This document shows, piece after piece, positions 26,723 to 36,102 of a stretch of DNA of 64,000 nt. Both the position numbers and the translations under genes were made by a program. The notes below the pieces were generated by a model. That model was given only the letters and a program-made list of their open reading frames with translations, was not told where the DNA came from and did not search any database. This DNA comes from RPQJ01 sp963706755 (lineage in GTDB: Bacteria > Pseudomonadota > Gammaproteobacteria > Steroidobacterales > Steroidobacteraceae): NCBI GenBank assembly GCA_963706755.1, contig CAVPNH010000019.1, positions 186,001 through 250,000 on the forward strand, read 5' to 3'. Each line of letters begins with the position of its first letter. Position 1 is the first letter of the stretch.

Positions 26723-27271
26723 ATGGCGAAGCTCACCATCCTCGAATTCCCGGACCCGCGCCTGCGCACCCGGGCGCAGCCGGTCGCCGCCGTGGACGAA
26801 GGCGTTCGCCGGCTGATCGACGACATGCTCGAAACCATGTACGCGGCGCCGGGCGTGGGCCTCGCCGCGACCCAGGTGGACGTGCACCGGCGAGTGCTGG
26901 TTGCCGACGTGAGCAAGGAGCAGGACCACCCGCTGGTATTCGTCAATCCCGAGATCGTGGCGCGCGATGGCACGGTCGAGGCCGAGGAGGGCTGCCTTTC
27001 CGTGCCGGGCATCTTCGACACGCTCACGACCCGCTCGGCGCGCGTCAAGGTTCGCGCGCTGGGTCGCGACGGAAAGCCTTTCGAGATGGAGGCGGACGGA
27101 CTGCTTGCGATCTGCGTCCAGCACGAAATGGACCACCTCGAGGGCAAGCTCTTCGTGGACTACCTGTCCGACCTCAAGCGCACGCGCATCCGCAAGAAGC
27201 TGGAGAAGGAGCGTCGTGAGAAGGGCACGGTGCCGGGCCGCCGCGAGCGCACGTCCGTCCCCGTGATCTAG
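26723..27271 (+). CDS. def: peptide deformylase
   Basis: Removes the N-formyl group from new proteins (Fe/Zn enzyme). All three motifs are intact: GVGLAATQV, EEGCLSVPG (metal Cys) and QHEMDHLEGKLF (two His ligands and catalytic Glu). At 182 residues it is slightly longer than usual, with a basic tail (RTRIRKKLEKERREKG). ATG 26723 gives MAKLTILEFPDPRLR. It is first in def-fmt-rsmB-DUF4390-ntrY-ntrX, a run of same-strand genes with small gaps or overlaps. Confidence 0.97.
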   Translation: MAKLTILEFPDPRLRTRAQPVAAVDEGVRRLIDDMLETMYAAPGVGLAATQVDVHRRVLVADVSKEQDHPLVFVNPEIVARDGTVEAEEGCLSVPGIFDTLTTRSARVKVRALGRDGKPFEMEADGLLAICVQHEMDHLEGKLFVDYLSDLKRTRIRKKLEKERREKGTVPGRRERTSVPVI

Positions 27272-27313
27272 CGCGGCGTGCCCGCCGCCGGCGGGCCGCG
27301 CTCACCACCAGCC

Positions 27314-28282
27314 ATGACTCCCCGGTTGCGCATCGTCTTCGCCGGCACGCCGGAGTTCTCCGTTCCGGCCCTCGAGGCCCTGCACGCCGCAGGCCACGAG
27401 ATCGCGGCCGTCTACACCCAGCCGGATCGGCCCGCGGGCCGCGGACGCGCGGTGGGTAGCGGACCCGTCAAGCGCCGCGCACTGGCACTCGGCCTCCGCG
27501 TCGAGCAGCCGGGCACGCTCAGGTCCGCGGACGCCGCGGCAACTCTCCGGTCGTTCTCGGCGGACCTCATGGTCGTGGTGGCCTACGGGCTCATCCTGCC
27601 GCAGGCCGTGCTCGACCTGCCGCGGCTCGGCTGCCTCAACATCCACGCGTCGTTGCTGCCCCGCTGGCGCGGCGCCGCGCCCATCCAGCGCGCGATCCTC
27701 GCGGGCGACACGCGCACCGGCATCACCATCATGCAGATGGACGCCGGCCTCGACACCGGCCCGATGCTGCTCGTGCGCGAGACCGGGATCGGGCCCGAGG
27801 AGAACGCGGGGAGCCTCCACGACCGGCTCGGTGCCCTCGGGGCGGAGGCGATCGTCGAGGCTGTCGCGGAGTGGTCGGAGGGCCGCATCGCGCCGGCCGC
27901 GCAGCCCGCCGAAGGCGTGACCTACGCCGCGAAGATCCGCAAGGAAGAAGCCGCGATCGACTGGTCGCGTCCCGCCGTTGAAATCGCGCGGCAGGTGCGC
28001 GCTTTCAATCCCTGGCCCGTGGCGGAAACGCGCTGGCAGGACCGGCAGCTGCGCATCTGGGAAGCCGTGCCCCTTCCTGCGGGAGACGCAGGGCCTGGCG
28101 CCGGCGCCGGGATTGTGGCATCCGCACCCGGCCGCGTGATCGAGGCCGGGCAGGGCCGTCTCGTCGTGGCGACCGGCGACGGAGTCCTTGACGTGCGCCG
28201 GCTGCAGCTTGCCGGCCGCAATGCCATGCAGGCGGCGGAGTTCCTGAACGCGAACGCGCTTGCGGACGCGAGCCTGGGCTGA
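27314..28282 (+). CDS. fmt: methionyl-tRNA formyltransferase
   Basis: Formylates initiator Met-tRNA using 10-formyl-THF, the step paired with Def. ATG 27314 starts MTPRLRIVFAGTPEFSVPAL; the open frame upstream has no homology. The catalytic loop NIHASLLPRWRGAAPIQRAI and QMDAGLDTGPML are intact. The C-terminal OB-fold region (AFNPWPVAETRW onward) is complete. Length is 322 residues, as expected. Its stop overlaps the rsmB start by one base (TGATG). Confidence 0.96.
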   Translation: MTPRLRIVFAGTPEFSVPALEALHAAGHEIAAVYTQPDRPAGRGRAVGSGPVKRRALALGLRVEQPGTLRSADAAATLRSFSADLMVVVAYGLILPQAVLDLPRLGCLNIHASLLPRWRGAAPIQRAILAGDTRTGITIMQMDAGLDTGPMLLVRETGIGPEENAGSLHDRLGALGAEAIVEAVAEWSEGRIAPAAQPAEGVTYAAKIRKEEAAIDWSRPAVEIARQVRAFNPWPVAETRWQDRQLRIWEAVPLPAGDAGPGAGAGIVASAPGRVIEAGQGRLVVATGDGVLDVRRLQLAGRNAMQAAEFLNANALADASLG

Positions 28283-29610
28283 TGTCCGCGCAATCCACTC
28301 CTGCGGAGGTCCGCGCGTCGGCAGCCCGCCTGGTGTCCCAGGTCATCGATCGCGGACGATCGCTCGACGATCTCCTGGCCGCCGACACCGACGAAGGGTC
28401 TGCCCGCGGACTGAAGCGCTCGCTCTGCTACGGCACGCTGCGCTGGCATTATCGGCTCATCGAAATCCTGAAGCGGCTCTGCGAGCGTCCGCCGGACGGG
28501 ATCGCGCCGGAATTGCGCGCGCTGCTCGAGGTGGGCCTCTTCCAGCTGCTCTCGGGCGAAGTTGCCGAGCATGCGGCCGTCGCGGAGACGGTCGGCGCCG
28601 CGAAGGTGATGGGGCAGGCGAGGGCCAGCGGCTTCGTGAATGCAGTCCTGCGTCGATTCCAGCGCGAACGCGAGGCCGTGCTCGCCGCGGTGGACCGCGA
28701 CCTCGCGGTCCGCACGGCGCACCCGCGCTGGTTCGTGGAGGCGCTGGGACGCGAGTGTCCCGAGGCGCGCGAGGCCATCCTGGACGCCGACAACGCGCAC
28801 CCGCCGATGTGGCTCAGGGTGAACCGCATGCGCGGCAACCTCGAGTCCTGCGCGGCCGAGTTCGAGTCCGCGGGCTGGAACGTGCACAGGCATCCGTTCG
28901 CGCCGGATGCCCTCCGCATCGATCCGCCCGCGGAAGTGCGCTCGCTGCCCGGATTCGTCGAGGGCCGGGTGTCGGTGCAGGACGCCGCGGCCCAGCTTGC
29001 GATCGACGTGCTGGCGCCGCTGCCGGGCGAGCGGATCCTGGACGCCTGTGCCGCTCCCGGCGGCAAGACCTGCCACCTCCTCGAGCGGCTGGGCGGACAG
29101 GCCGAGGTCACGGCGCTCGACGTATCCGGGGCACGGCTCGAGCGGGTGCGCGAGAACCTGCGGCGCCTGGGCCTCGAAGCCCGCGTGGTCGCTGGCGACA
29201 TCGGGGAGGCCGGCCAATGGTGGGACGGGCGACCCTTCGACCGCATCCTGCTCGACGTTCCCTGTTCCGCCACCGGGGTGATCCGCCGTCACCCCGACAT
29301 CAAGTTGCTGCGCCGTGCCAGGGATATCCCGGCCCTGGCACGGAGGCAGGGGGAACTGCTGCGCCGCGCCTGGAGCCTGCTGCGGCCCGGCGGCACCCTC
29401 CTGTACACGACCTGCTCGGCCCTTCGTGCCGAGAACGAGGACGCGGTGGCTGCCTTCCTGGCGGCCAGCAAGGACGCCCGGGATGACACGCCCGGCCGGT
29501 GCGCCGGCTGGCCGGCCCCACCCCCCGGGGCGGGGCCGGGATACCGGGTGCACGCCGGGGACGCCGACATGGACGGCTTCTATTATGCTTGCCTGACGAG
29601 GCATCCCTGA
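28282..29610 (+). CDS. rsmB: 16S rRNA m5C967 methyltransferase
   Basis: Methylates C967 of 16S rRNA. The N-terminal NusB-like domain (about 1-130; LKRSLCYGTLRWHYRL, RASGFVNAVLRRF) precedes a SAM-dependent Rossmann domain with LDACAAPGGKTCHL. The two catalytic cysteines are in LLDVPCSATG and TTCSALRAENE, the latter more often TCSV/I-x-P-E-E-N. The 442-residue product is full length. It sits between fmt and the DUF4390 gene, the usual order. Confidence 0.96.
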   Translation: MSAQSTPAEVRASAARLVSQVIDRGRSLDDLLAADTDEGSARGLKRSLCYGTLRWHYRLIEILKRLCERPPDGIAPELRALLEVGLFQLLSGEVAEHAAVAETVGAAKVMGQARASGFVNAVLRRFQREREAVLAAVDRDLAVRTAHPRWFVEALGRECPEAREAILDADNAHPPMWLRVNRMRGNLESCAAEFESAGWNVHRHPFAPDALRIDPPAEVRSLPGFVEGRVSVQDAAAQLAIDVLAPLPGERILDACAAPGGKTCHLLERLGGQAEVTALDVSGARLERVRENLRRLGLEARVVAGDIGEAGQWWDGRPFDRILLDVPCSATGVIRRHPDIKLLRRARDIPALARRQGELLRRAWSLLRPGGTLLYTTCSALRAENEDAVAAFLAASKDARDDTPGRCAGWPAPPPGAGPGYRVHAGDADMDGFYYACLTRHP

Positions 29611-29618
29611 CGTTGGAA

Positions 29619-30221
29619 ATGAGCAACAGCCCTGGCCCGTCCTGTCGTTGCGCCCAGAAAATCCTGTGGCGCGGCGCGATGCTGCTCATGTGTTTTCTGG
29701 CAACGATGGGCGCGACCGCGGCCCTCGCCGAAACGCAGGTGGCCGTCCGCAGCGCATCGCTCGGCCTGGACCAGGACGTCTACGAGCTGGATGCGCGTCT
29801 CGACATGCACCTGCAGGACGACGCCCGCAAGGCCATCGAGGCCGGGCTCACCATGCGGCTCGACTACGAGATCGAACTGTCGCGCGTGCGGAACTACCTG
29901 CCGGATGCAACCGTCGCTGAACTCGTGCAGAGCTACGAGCTGAGCTATCACGCGCTCAGCCAGCGCTACCTGGTCCGCAACCTGAACAGCGGTGAGCAGC
30001 AGGACTTCGGCACCCTGCAGGCGGCGATGGACCGGCTCTCCGAAATTCGCGGGCTGCCGTTCATCGACGCCGCGCTCGTCGACCCGGGCCAGAAATACGA
30101 GGGCCGGGTCCGGGCCGTGGTCGACCTCAATTCGGGCTCCCAAGCACTCAGCTGGATCCTGTTCTGGACCGACGACTGGAGCGTGACGAGCGAGTGGTAC
30201 GAATGGCCGCTCCTGCCTTGA
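29619..30221 (+). CDS. DUF4390 protein, secreted
   Basis: A 200-residue exported protein of the DUF4390 family. ATG 29619 is eight bases after rsmB; a signal peptide (MLLMCFLATMGATAALA) is followed by VAVRSASLGLDQDVYELDA and IEAGLTMRLDYEIEL. It then has SYHALSQRYLVRNLNSGEQQDF and SWILFWTDDWSVTSEWYEWPL, all typical of the family. Its function is unknown, but it is regularly found just before an NtrY-like sensor kinase, here overlapping that gene by 19 bases. That suggests a periplasmic input or accessory role for the NtrYX pair (inference). Confidence 0.85.
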   Translation: MSNSPGPSCRCAQKILWRGAMLLMCFLATMGATAALAETQVAVRSASLGLDQDVYELDARLDMHLQDDARKAIEAGLTMRLDYEIELSRVRNYLPDATVAELVQSYELSYHALSQRYLVRNLNSGEQQDFGTLQAAMDRLSEIRGLPFIDAALVDPGQKYEGRVRAVVDLNSGSQALSWILFWTDDWSVTSEWYEWPLLP

Positions 30222-32452
30222 AACGGGCATTCTCGACCGGCCTGATGGGCCTGGGCGGCCTGCTGTGGCTGGCCGCGATCCTGTTCATGGCCCAGACGGC
30301 GCAGAACTCCGAGCAGTTCAGCCGCCTGCATCCCTGGATCCTGGGGATCAACGTCGCCGGTCTCGTGATGCTGGTCGGGCTGCTCGCGACCAAGCTCGCG
30401 CAGCTGGTCCGCGACTGGCGCGGCCACGTAATCGGCTCGCGGCTCAAGGCGCGCATGGTGTGGATCTTCGGCGTGCTCGCGACGCTGCCGATCCTGCTCG
30501 TGTACTTTTTCGCGGTGCAGTTCCTGAACAAGGGCATCGACAGCTGGTTCAACGTCGAGATCCGCAAGAGCCTCGACGACGCGCTGGTGCTCAGCCGCTC
30601 GGCGCTCGAGACACGCATGCGCGAGCACCTCGCCGACACGCAGCTCGTCGCCGACGAGTTGATGGCGAACGGCGGGCCGATACCGGGGCTGCTCGAACCC
30701 CTGCGGCAGCAGGTCGGCGCACTGGACATCGTCGTGGCATCCGAGGGCGGCACGGTGATCGCGGTCAGCAAGGGACTGTCTTCGGAAGTCGTGCCCGAGG
30801 AGGTGCCGGGTGAAGTCCTGCTGCAGATGCGGCAGGGCCGGCCGTTCGTGAGCCTCGAACCGCAGCCCGAAGGCGGCTACCTGGTGCGCACGGCCGTGCC
30901 GATGGCCGGCGCATATCCGGGACGCGAACGCCTGGTCGTACAGGCCGTGTATCCGGTGGCGCAGCGGCTCGGCGCGCTCGCCGACACCGTGCAGGCGGCG
31001 TACAAGCAGTTCGGCGAAAAGGACTACCTGCGCGCCCCGCTCAAGGCGAGCTTCATACTGACGCTCACCGTCGTGCTGCTCCTGTCGCTGCTCGCCGCGT
31101 GGTACGGCGCGATCTTCACCGCGCAGAAGCTGGTGCAGCCCATCCAGGACCTGGTGAAGGGCACGCGCGCGGTGGCGGAGGGCGATCTCGACATGCGCCT
31201 GCCGCTCACGTCGCACGACGAGATGGGTTTCCTCGTGCAGTCGTTCAACGACATGACGAAGCGCCTGCGCCGCGCGCGCGAGGACCAGCTGCGCGCGCAG
31301 CAGGCGGCGGAGACGGAGCGCGCGAATCTCGCGGTCATCCTGGCCCGACTGTCCACTGGAGTCGTCTCGCTCGAGCCCGACCTGCGCGTGCGCACGGCGA
31401 ATCGCGCGGCCGGCATGATCCTCGGGGAAGATCTCGAACCCAGCGTCGGGCTCAGGCTGGACGAGCTCGCCGAGGGGCGCCCGGACGATGGAATGCTGCG
31501 CCAGTTCGTCGATTCGTGCCGCGCGCGGCTGGCAGCTGGCGAAGTCGAGTGGCGCGAGCAGCTGACATTCAGGGCGGGCTCCGGCCGCAGGGTCGTCATG
31601 TGCGCGTGCACGCCGCTGCCCGGCGAAGGCGAGGCGCCGGGCGGCTTCGTGCTCGTGTTCGACGACATCACGACCATGCTGCAGGCGCAGCGCGAGGCGG
31701 CCTGGGGCGAGGTGGCGCGCAGGCTCGCGCACGAGATCAAGAATCCGCTGACTCCCATCCGCCTCTCGGCCGAGCGCATGCGGCTCAAGCTCATGCCGTC
31801 CATGAGCGAGAAGGACGCGCAGCTTCTCGATCGCGGCACGGAGACCATCGTGCAGCAGGTCGAGGCGATGAAGGAAATGGTCAACGCGTTCAGCGAGTAC
31901 GCGCGCGCCCCGCGCTTCGAGATGGCGAGCCTCGGTTTCAACAAGCTGGTGACCGAGGTGACCGATCTCTACCGTGCGCAGGTCACGGGCAGGGGCGTGC
32001 GGCTCAAGGTCACGCTCGACCCCGCGCTGACCACCGTCGTCGCCGACCAGGGCCGGCTGCGCCAGTTGCTGCACAACCTGCTCACCAATTCCGTCGAGGC
32101 GCTCGAGGGCCAGCCGGACGGCGAGATCACCGTCGCGACGCGACGCGCCATCCCGGAAGAGGGCGAGGGCGCCGAGGTTGCCGAGGTCGTGGTCGCGGAC
32201 AACGGGCCCGGGTTCCCGCGTGAGCTGATCGGACAGGTGTTCGATCCCTACGTCACGACCAAGGCGCGGGGCACGGGCCTCGGGCTCGCCATCGTGCGCA
32301 AGATCGTCGAGGAGCATGGCGGCAGCATCATGGCCGACAATCGTCCCGAGGGCGGCGCGCGCGTGCGCATCGGCCTGCCGGTGAATGAATCAACGCGTGG
32401 CCAGGCACGGCGCGAACAGCACCGGCCCGAGCCAAGGAGAGAGCGGGCATGA
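30203..32452 (+). CDS. ntrY: NtrY-like membrane sensor histidine kinase
   Basis: A sensor kinase of about 749 residues. The N-terminus has membrane helices (LMGLGGLLWLAAILFMA, VAGLVMLVGLLATKL, GVLATLPILLVYFFAV), then a large extracytoplasmic sensing region, another helix (FILTLTVVLLLSLLAAWYG), and a HAMP linker (KGTRAVAEGDLDMRL). A PAS-like segment (ARLSTGVVSLEPDLRVRTAN) follows. HisKA is RRLAHEIKNPLTPIRL (phospho-His about residue 510), and the ATPase boxes are NLLTNSVEAL, DNGPGF and GTGLGLAIVRKI. ATG 30203 is preferred to GTG 30194. It overlaps DUF4390 upstream and ntrX by four bases downstream. Confidence 0.92.
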   Translation: MAAPALKRAFSTGLMGLGGLLWLAAILFMAQTAQNSEQFSRLHPWILGINVAGLVMLVGLLATKLAQLVRDWRGHVIGSRLKARMVWIFGVLATLPILLVYFFAVQFLNKGIDSWFNVEIRKSLDDALVLSRSALETRMREHLADTQLVADELMANGGPIPGLLEPLRQQVGALDIVVASEGGTVIAVSKGLSSEVVPEEVPGEVLLQMRQGRPFVSLEPQPEGGYLVRTAVPMAGAYPGRERLVVQAVYPVAQRLGALADTVQAAYKQFGEKDYLRAPLKASFILTLTVVLLLSLLAAWYGAIFTAQKLVQPIQDLVKGTRAVAEGDLDMRLPLTSHDEMGFLVQSFNDMTKRLRRAREDQLRAQQAAETERANLAVILARLSTGVVSLEPDLRVRTANRAAGMILGEDLEPSVGLRLDELAEGRPDDGMLRQFVDSCRARLAAGEVEWREQLTFRAGSGRRVVMCACTPLPGEGEAPGGFVLVFDDITTMLQAQREAAWGEVARRLAHEIKNPLTPIRLSAERMRLKLMPSMSEKDAQLLDRGTETIVQQVEAMKEMVNAFSEYARAPRFEMASLGFNKLVTEVTDLYRAQVTGRGVRLKVTLDPALTTVVADQGRLRQLLHNLLTNSVEALEGQPDGEITVATRRAIPEEGEGAEVAEVVVADNGPGFPRELIGQVFDPYVTTKARGTGLGLAIVRKIVEEHGGSIMADNRPEGGARVRIGLPVNESTRGQARREQHRPEPRRERA

Positions 32453-33807
32453 GTAACGTGCGGATACTGGTCGTGGACGACGAGGCGGACATCCGCGAAC
32501 TGGTGCAGGAGATCCTCACCGAGGAAGGCTACTCGGTCGGCGTGGCGTCCAATGCGGCGGAAGCCCGGGCTGCCTGCGCGAGCCAGCTGCCGGACCTGGT
32601 GCTGCTCGACATCTGGATGCCGGGCACCGACGGCATCAGCCTGCTGCGCGAGTGGCAGCAGACGTTCGGCGCTTCGCTGCCGGTCGTGATGATGTCGGGC
32701 CATGGCACGGTCGAGACCGCCGTCGAGGCGACGCGCCTCGGCGCGATCGACTACGTGGAGAAACCGCTGTCGCTCGCGAAGCTGCTGCGCACGGTGCGCA
32801 GCGCGCTCGAGGAAGGCGGGCGGCGCCGGCAGGCAGCGCGCTCGCTCGTTCCGCCGCTGATTGCCCCGGCAGGGCGCAGCCGCCTCATGCGCGAGTTGCG
32901 CGAACACGTGAAACAGCTCGCGCCGCACGATGCGCCGGTGCTGATCGTCGGGGAGTCCGGCACGGGGCGCGAGGCATTCGCGCGCTACATCCACTCGCTC
33001 GGCCCGCGCTCGAGCGGGCCGTTCGTGACCGCCGTGGCCGGCGCATTGAACGGCGAAGGCGCGGAAGCGGCGCTCTATGGCTCGGAGTCGGGTGGCGTGG
33101 TCCGCAAGGGACTGATCGAGCAGGCGGAGCGCGGCGTGCTGTTCCTGAACGAGCTTGGCGACCTCGGGCGGGACGCGCAGCGGCTGCTGTTCGCGGCTGC
33201 CGATGCAGGCAGCTTCAATCGCGTCGGCGGGAGCACCCCGGTTCGCTTCGAGGCGCGCGTGATTTCCTCGGCCCAGCCCGGCTTCGAGGCGCGCGGCGCG
33301 GAGCCCTTCCGCGTGGACCTGCTGTCGCACCTGAACGTGCTGGTGCTCAGGATTCCGCCGCTGCGCGAGTACGCGGAGGACGTGCCGGAACTCCTGCGCC
33401 ACTACGTGGACCGGCTGGTGGACGACGAGCGCCTGGCATTCCGCCGCTTCGGCGTGGCGGCGCAGAACCGCCTGCGCAACTACCCCTGGCCGGGGAACAT
33501 CCGCGAGCTCAAGAACCTGGTGCATCGCCTGCTGATCCAGGGGGGGCAGCCCGAGGTCAACCTCGAGGAGATCGAGCGCGAGATCGTGTCGCAGGCCGCG
33601 ACCGACGAGCCGCTGGTCAAGCAGGACCTGCTGTCCATGCCCCTGCGCGAGGCGCGCGAGCACTTCGAGCGTGCCTACCTGACGCAGCAGCTGCAGCTCT
33701 GCGGCGGTAAGGTGGGCCTGCTCGCGAAGCGCGTCGGCATGGAGCGGACGCATCTCTATCGGAAGCTGCGCTCACTGGGCGTGGACTTCCGGCAGACGGA
33801 GGAATGA
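32449..33807 (+). CDS. ntrX: NtrX-like response regulator with degenerate AAA+ domain
   Basis: A response regulator of 452 residues: receiver domain with acidic pocket D10-D11 and phospho-acceptor D54 (LLDIWMPG), AAA+ region, and Fis-like helix-turn-helix (KVGLLAKRVGMERTHLYRKL). The AAA+ part is unusual for a sigma-54 activator. Walker A reads GESGTGREAF, with R174 in place of Lys. The GAFTGA loop is replaced by GSESGGVVRKG, and the Walker B end is FLNELGD instead of FLDEIGD. It therefore probably cannot drive sigma-54 open-complex formation and may act as an ordinary activator or repressor. It ends seven bases from a convergent peptidase gene. Confidence 0.92.
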   Translation: MSNVRILVVDDEADIRELVQEILTEEGYSVGVASNAAEARAACASQLPDLVLLDIWMPGTDGISLLREWQQTFGASLPVVMMSGHGTVETAVEATRLGAIDYVEKPLSLAKLLRTVRSALEEGGRRRQAARSLVPPLIAPAGRSRLMRELREHVKQLAPHDAPVLIVGESGTGREAFARYIHSLGPRSSGPFVTAVAGALNGEGAEAALYGSESGGVVRKGLIEQAERGVLFLNELGDLGRDAQRLLFAAADAGSFNRVGGSTPVRFEARVISSAQPGFEARGAEPFRVDLLSHLNVLVLRIPPLREYAEDVPELLRHYVDRLVDDERLAFRRFGVAAQNRLRNYPWPGNIRELKNLVHRLLIQGGQPEVNLEEIEREIVSQAATDEPLVKQDLLSMPLREAREHFERAYLTQQLQLCGGKVGLLAKRVGMERTHLYRKLRSLGVDFRQTEE

Positions 33808-33814
33808 CCGGCCG

Positions 33815-35599
33815 TCAGCGGCGGTAGACCGGGTACAGGAGGTAGCGCTCGTCCCAGGACGGGTGCCGGCGCTGGAAGAACTCCAGGCGCGCGGCGGGGT
33901 CGGCCGCAAACGCCGGATCCTCGCGCAGCCTCCGCTCGAATTCCGAACGCAGCGCCGGGTCGGAGGCGAGCATGTCCCGCGCGACGGCTTCGGTTACGTA
34001 GCCTTCCATGTACTCCTTGGACTCGAAGGCCGTGTCGAACAGTCCCCACGAGACGTAGGAATCCGGCGCCTGCGGTTCGAGCAGCGACATGACGAGCCGT
34101 GCCTCGGGCTGCGCGATCGGCACGAAGAGCGAACCGGCCGGCACGTCACGCCGCTCATCGCGCCACGATCCCGTGACCTTGAGCGCGACGCGTCCCTCGA
34201 AGCTCGCTTCTGCCTGCTCGACGCTGTCGGCCCGGAACGCCTGCACCGCGAGTCCCGGCTGCGGCGCAGCCGTGACCTCGAAGCGGATGCCATGCGTCTT
34301 CAGGCGCTCCGACATCAACGCCGCGTATGCGACCGGCACGATGTACCCTCGAACCGGCGCGACGACTTCGAGATCGGGGACGACTTCGTACTTGAGCGGC
34401 ACGTGCCACACCTGGGGCGCCGTCTCGTCGTAACGGATCCAGGGGCGGCCCGAGATCTCTGACTCCTCGCGCACGTACGCGTAGCCCGGGAAGTCGATGC
34501 CGCGCACGGCGCCCGAGTTCCGATACGACAGCGCTACGCCCCGGCCTGCGAGCTGCGAGGCCCGGGCATCCGCCTCGCGAGCCTCCGCGAGCCAGGTGGT
34601 GCCGTCCCGCGCCGCGAGCCGGACCATTGCGAGGATCGTGGCGCGCGTCGCAGCGACCCGTCGCGCATAGGGCTTCCACGAGTGGGTCTCGACCAGGGAC
34701 GAGAAGCGGTTGTGCGTCGCCCAGTAGCTGGTCGAGTACCGGGGCTCCGCGACCTTCGCCTCGAATCCGGACTCCGGCTCGTCTTCCCGTGCGAAGGACG
34801 GGTAGAACGGCAGGGCAGTGAACCCCTGCCGCTCGAGGTCCGCGAGCACGGTGTCGCGCAGCGCGCAGCCAGTGCGCCGCAGGGCGGGGTCCCAGCCGAG
34901 GCATGGCTCGATCTCGACCGAGATGTCGGGCTGGAACTGCGCGCCGTCGGTCACGTGCAGGTCCACGTACAGGATCGGATCCCAGGCGCCGAGCAGGCCG
35001 AGCATCGCGCGCGTCTCGGGCGCCTCGGCCTTGGTGTAATCGCGGTTGAGGTTCAGGTTCTGGGCGGTCGTGCGCCAGCCCATCTCTTCCGGGCCGCGCT
35101 GGTTCGGGCGGTTCCAGCGGCCGAAGCGCTCGTGGCCGTCGACGTTGTATACGGGCACGAACACGACCGTGACGTGCTCGAGTGCGCCGGGCTCGACACT
35201 TCCGTCGAGCAGTTCGCGGAGCGCGAGGAATCCCGCATCCTTGCCATCGATCTCGCCAGCGTGGATGCCGCCCTGGAAGAGCAGCACCGGCCGGTTGTGC
35301 TCGCGGGCACGCGTTGGGTCGAGGACGCCGTCCGCAGATGCGACCAGCGCAAGCATGGGCCGACCCTCGGGCGTGCGGCCGAACTCGGTACAACGAACCT
35401 TCGTGGGCCAGCGTGCCGCGTAGGCCGCGCACAGGCGCTCGACTTCGTCATAGCGACCGGTGCGGGTGAAACCGGATTGCTCGCCGACCGTGCGCAGGTC
35501 GTCCGCGCCGGCCGGCGCGGCGGCGGCTCGGGCCGCGCCGATGCAAAGCGGGAAGAGGCAGAGCGCGGCGAGCGACGCTCGCGCTGCGCGGGTGATCAC
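33815..35599 (-). CDS. secreted M14 family zinc carboxypeptidase-like protein
   Basis: A secreted peptidase of about 594 residues. GTG 35599 overlaps the stop of the upstream cytochrome gene (GTGA) and begins VITRAARASLAALCLFPLC, a signal peptide. The zinc ligands are GGIHAGEIDGKD (H and E) and LYVDLHVTDGAQ (H); substrate residues NLNLNRDYTKAEAPE and the catalytic-Glu-like SLVETHSWKPY follow. The C-terminal 200 residues are beta-rich with no named domain seen. The longer open frame to 36229 reads through the cytochrome gene in another frame and is rejected. The natural substrate is unknown. Confidence 0.88.
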   Translation of the reverse strand: MITRAARASLAALCLFPLCIGAARAAAAPAGADDLRTVGEQSGFTRTGRYDEVERLCAAYAARWPTKVRCTEFGRTPEGRPMLALVASADGVLDPTRAREHNRPVLLFQGGIHAGEIDGKDAGFLALRELLDGSVEPGALEHVTVVFVPVYNVDGHERFGRWNRPNQRGPEEMGWRTTAQNLNLNRDYTKAEAPETRAMLGLLGAWDPILYVDLHVTDGAQFQPDISVEIEPCLGWDPALRRTGCALRDTVLADLERQGFTALPFYPSFAREDEPESGFEAKVAEPRYSTSYWATHNRFSSLVETHSWKPYARRVAATRATILAMVRLAARDGTTWLAEAREADARASQLAGRGVALSYRNSGAVRGIDFPGYAYVREESEISGRPWIRYDETAPQVWHVPLKYEVVPDLEVVAPVRGYIVPVAYAALMSERLKTHGIRFEVTAAPQPGLAVQAFRADSVEQAEASFEGRVALKVTGSWRDERRDVPAGSLFVPIAQPEARLVMSLLEPQAPDSYVSWGLFDTAFESKEYMEGYVTEAVARDMLASDPALRSEFERRLREDPAFAADPAARLEFFQRRHPSWDERYLLYPVYRR

Positions 35600-36102
35600 T
35601 TGGCCGCGGCGACCATGTAGTCCACGCCGTTCATCACCGACTGGTCGGTGAAGTCCGTGCGGCCGCCCTTGGGCGGCATGAATCCGCTCTTGCCCTGGAA
35701 TCCCTGCAGCGCGTGCTGGTGGAGCGTGTCCGTGCCTTGCGCAATGCGCGGCGCCCAGGCCGCCTTGTCGCCGAACTTCGGCGCGCCCGCGACGCCCGCC
35801 CCGTGGCAGGCCGCACAGGCCTGGTTGAACACGGCTTCGCCGGTGAGATCGGCAGCCACGACGGGCGCCGCCGCCGGGCCGGCGAGGGCGGCATTGTCCT
35901 GGCCCGCGACGGCGTCCCGGGCAATGGGCTGGATCCTCGCCTCGATCTGCTTCGAGTAAGCCGGGTCGTCCTGGCGCCGGGCCACCGAGGTGTTGGCCGA
36001 GATGATGCGGGCGACGAAGATCAGTGCGATCGCGACACCGACGAGGATGCCGAGTATCAGCAGGAAGGTGTCGAAGAACTTGCGGTCGTGCGAAGCGCTC
36101 AC
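35596..36102 (-). CDS. membrane-anchored cytochrome c (c5-like)
   Basis: A 168-residue monohaem cytochrome. One uncleaved N-terminal helix (FLLILGILVGVAIALIFVA) is followed by a linker and a c-type haem domain with CAACH and downstream methionine in KSGFMPPKGGRTDFTD. GAGVAGAPKFGDKAAWAPR is characteristic of the cytochrome c5 group. It probably carries electrons to a terminal oxidase. The next gene (M14 peptidase) overlaps by four bases, a coupling with no obvious functional logic. Confidence 0.92.
   Translation of the reverse strand: MSASHDRKFFDTFLLILGILVGVAIALIFVARIISANTSVARRQDDPAYSKQIEARIQPIARDAVAGQDNAALAGPAAAPVVAADLTGEAVFNQACAACHGAGVAGAPKFGDKAAWAPRIAQGTDTLHQHALQGFQGKSGFMPPKGGRTDFTDQSVMNGVDYMVAAAK

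Noticed and set aside
29966..32317. 783-codon minus-strand open frame opposite ntrY
   Set aside because: ntrY has complete kinase motifs on the plus strand; the reverse frame is an Arg/His/Leu-rich shadow.
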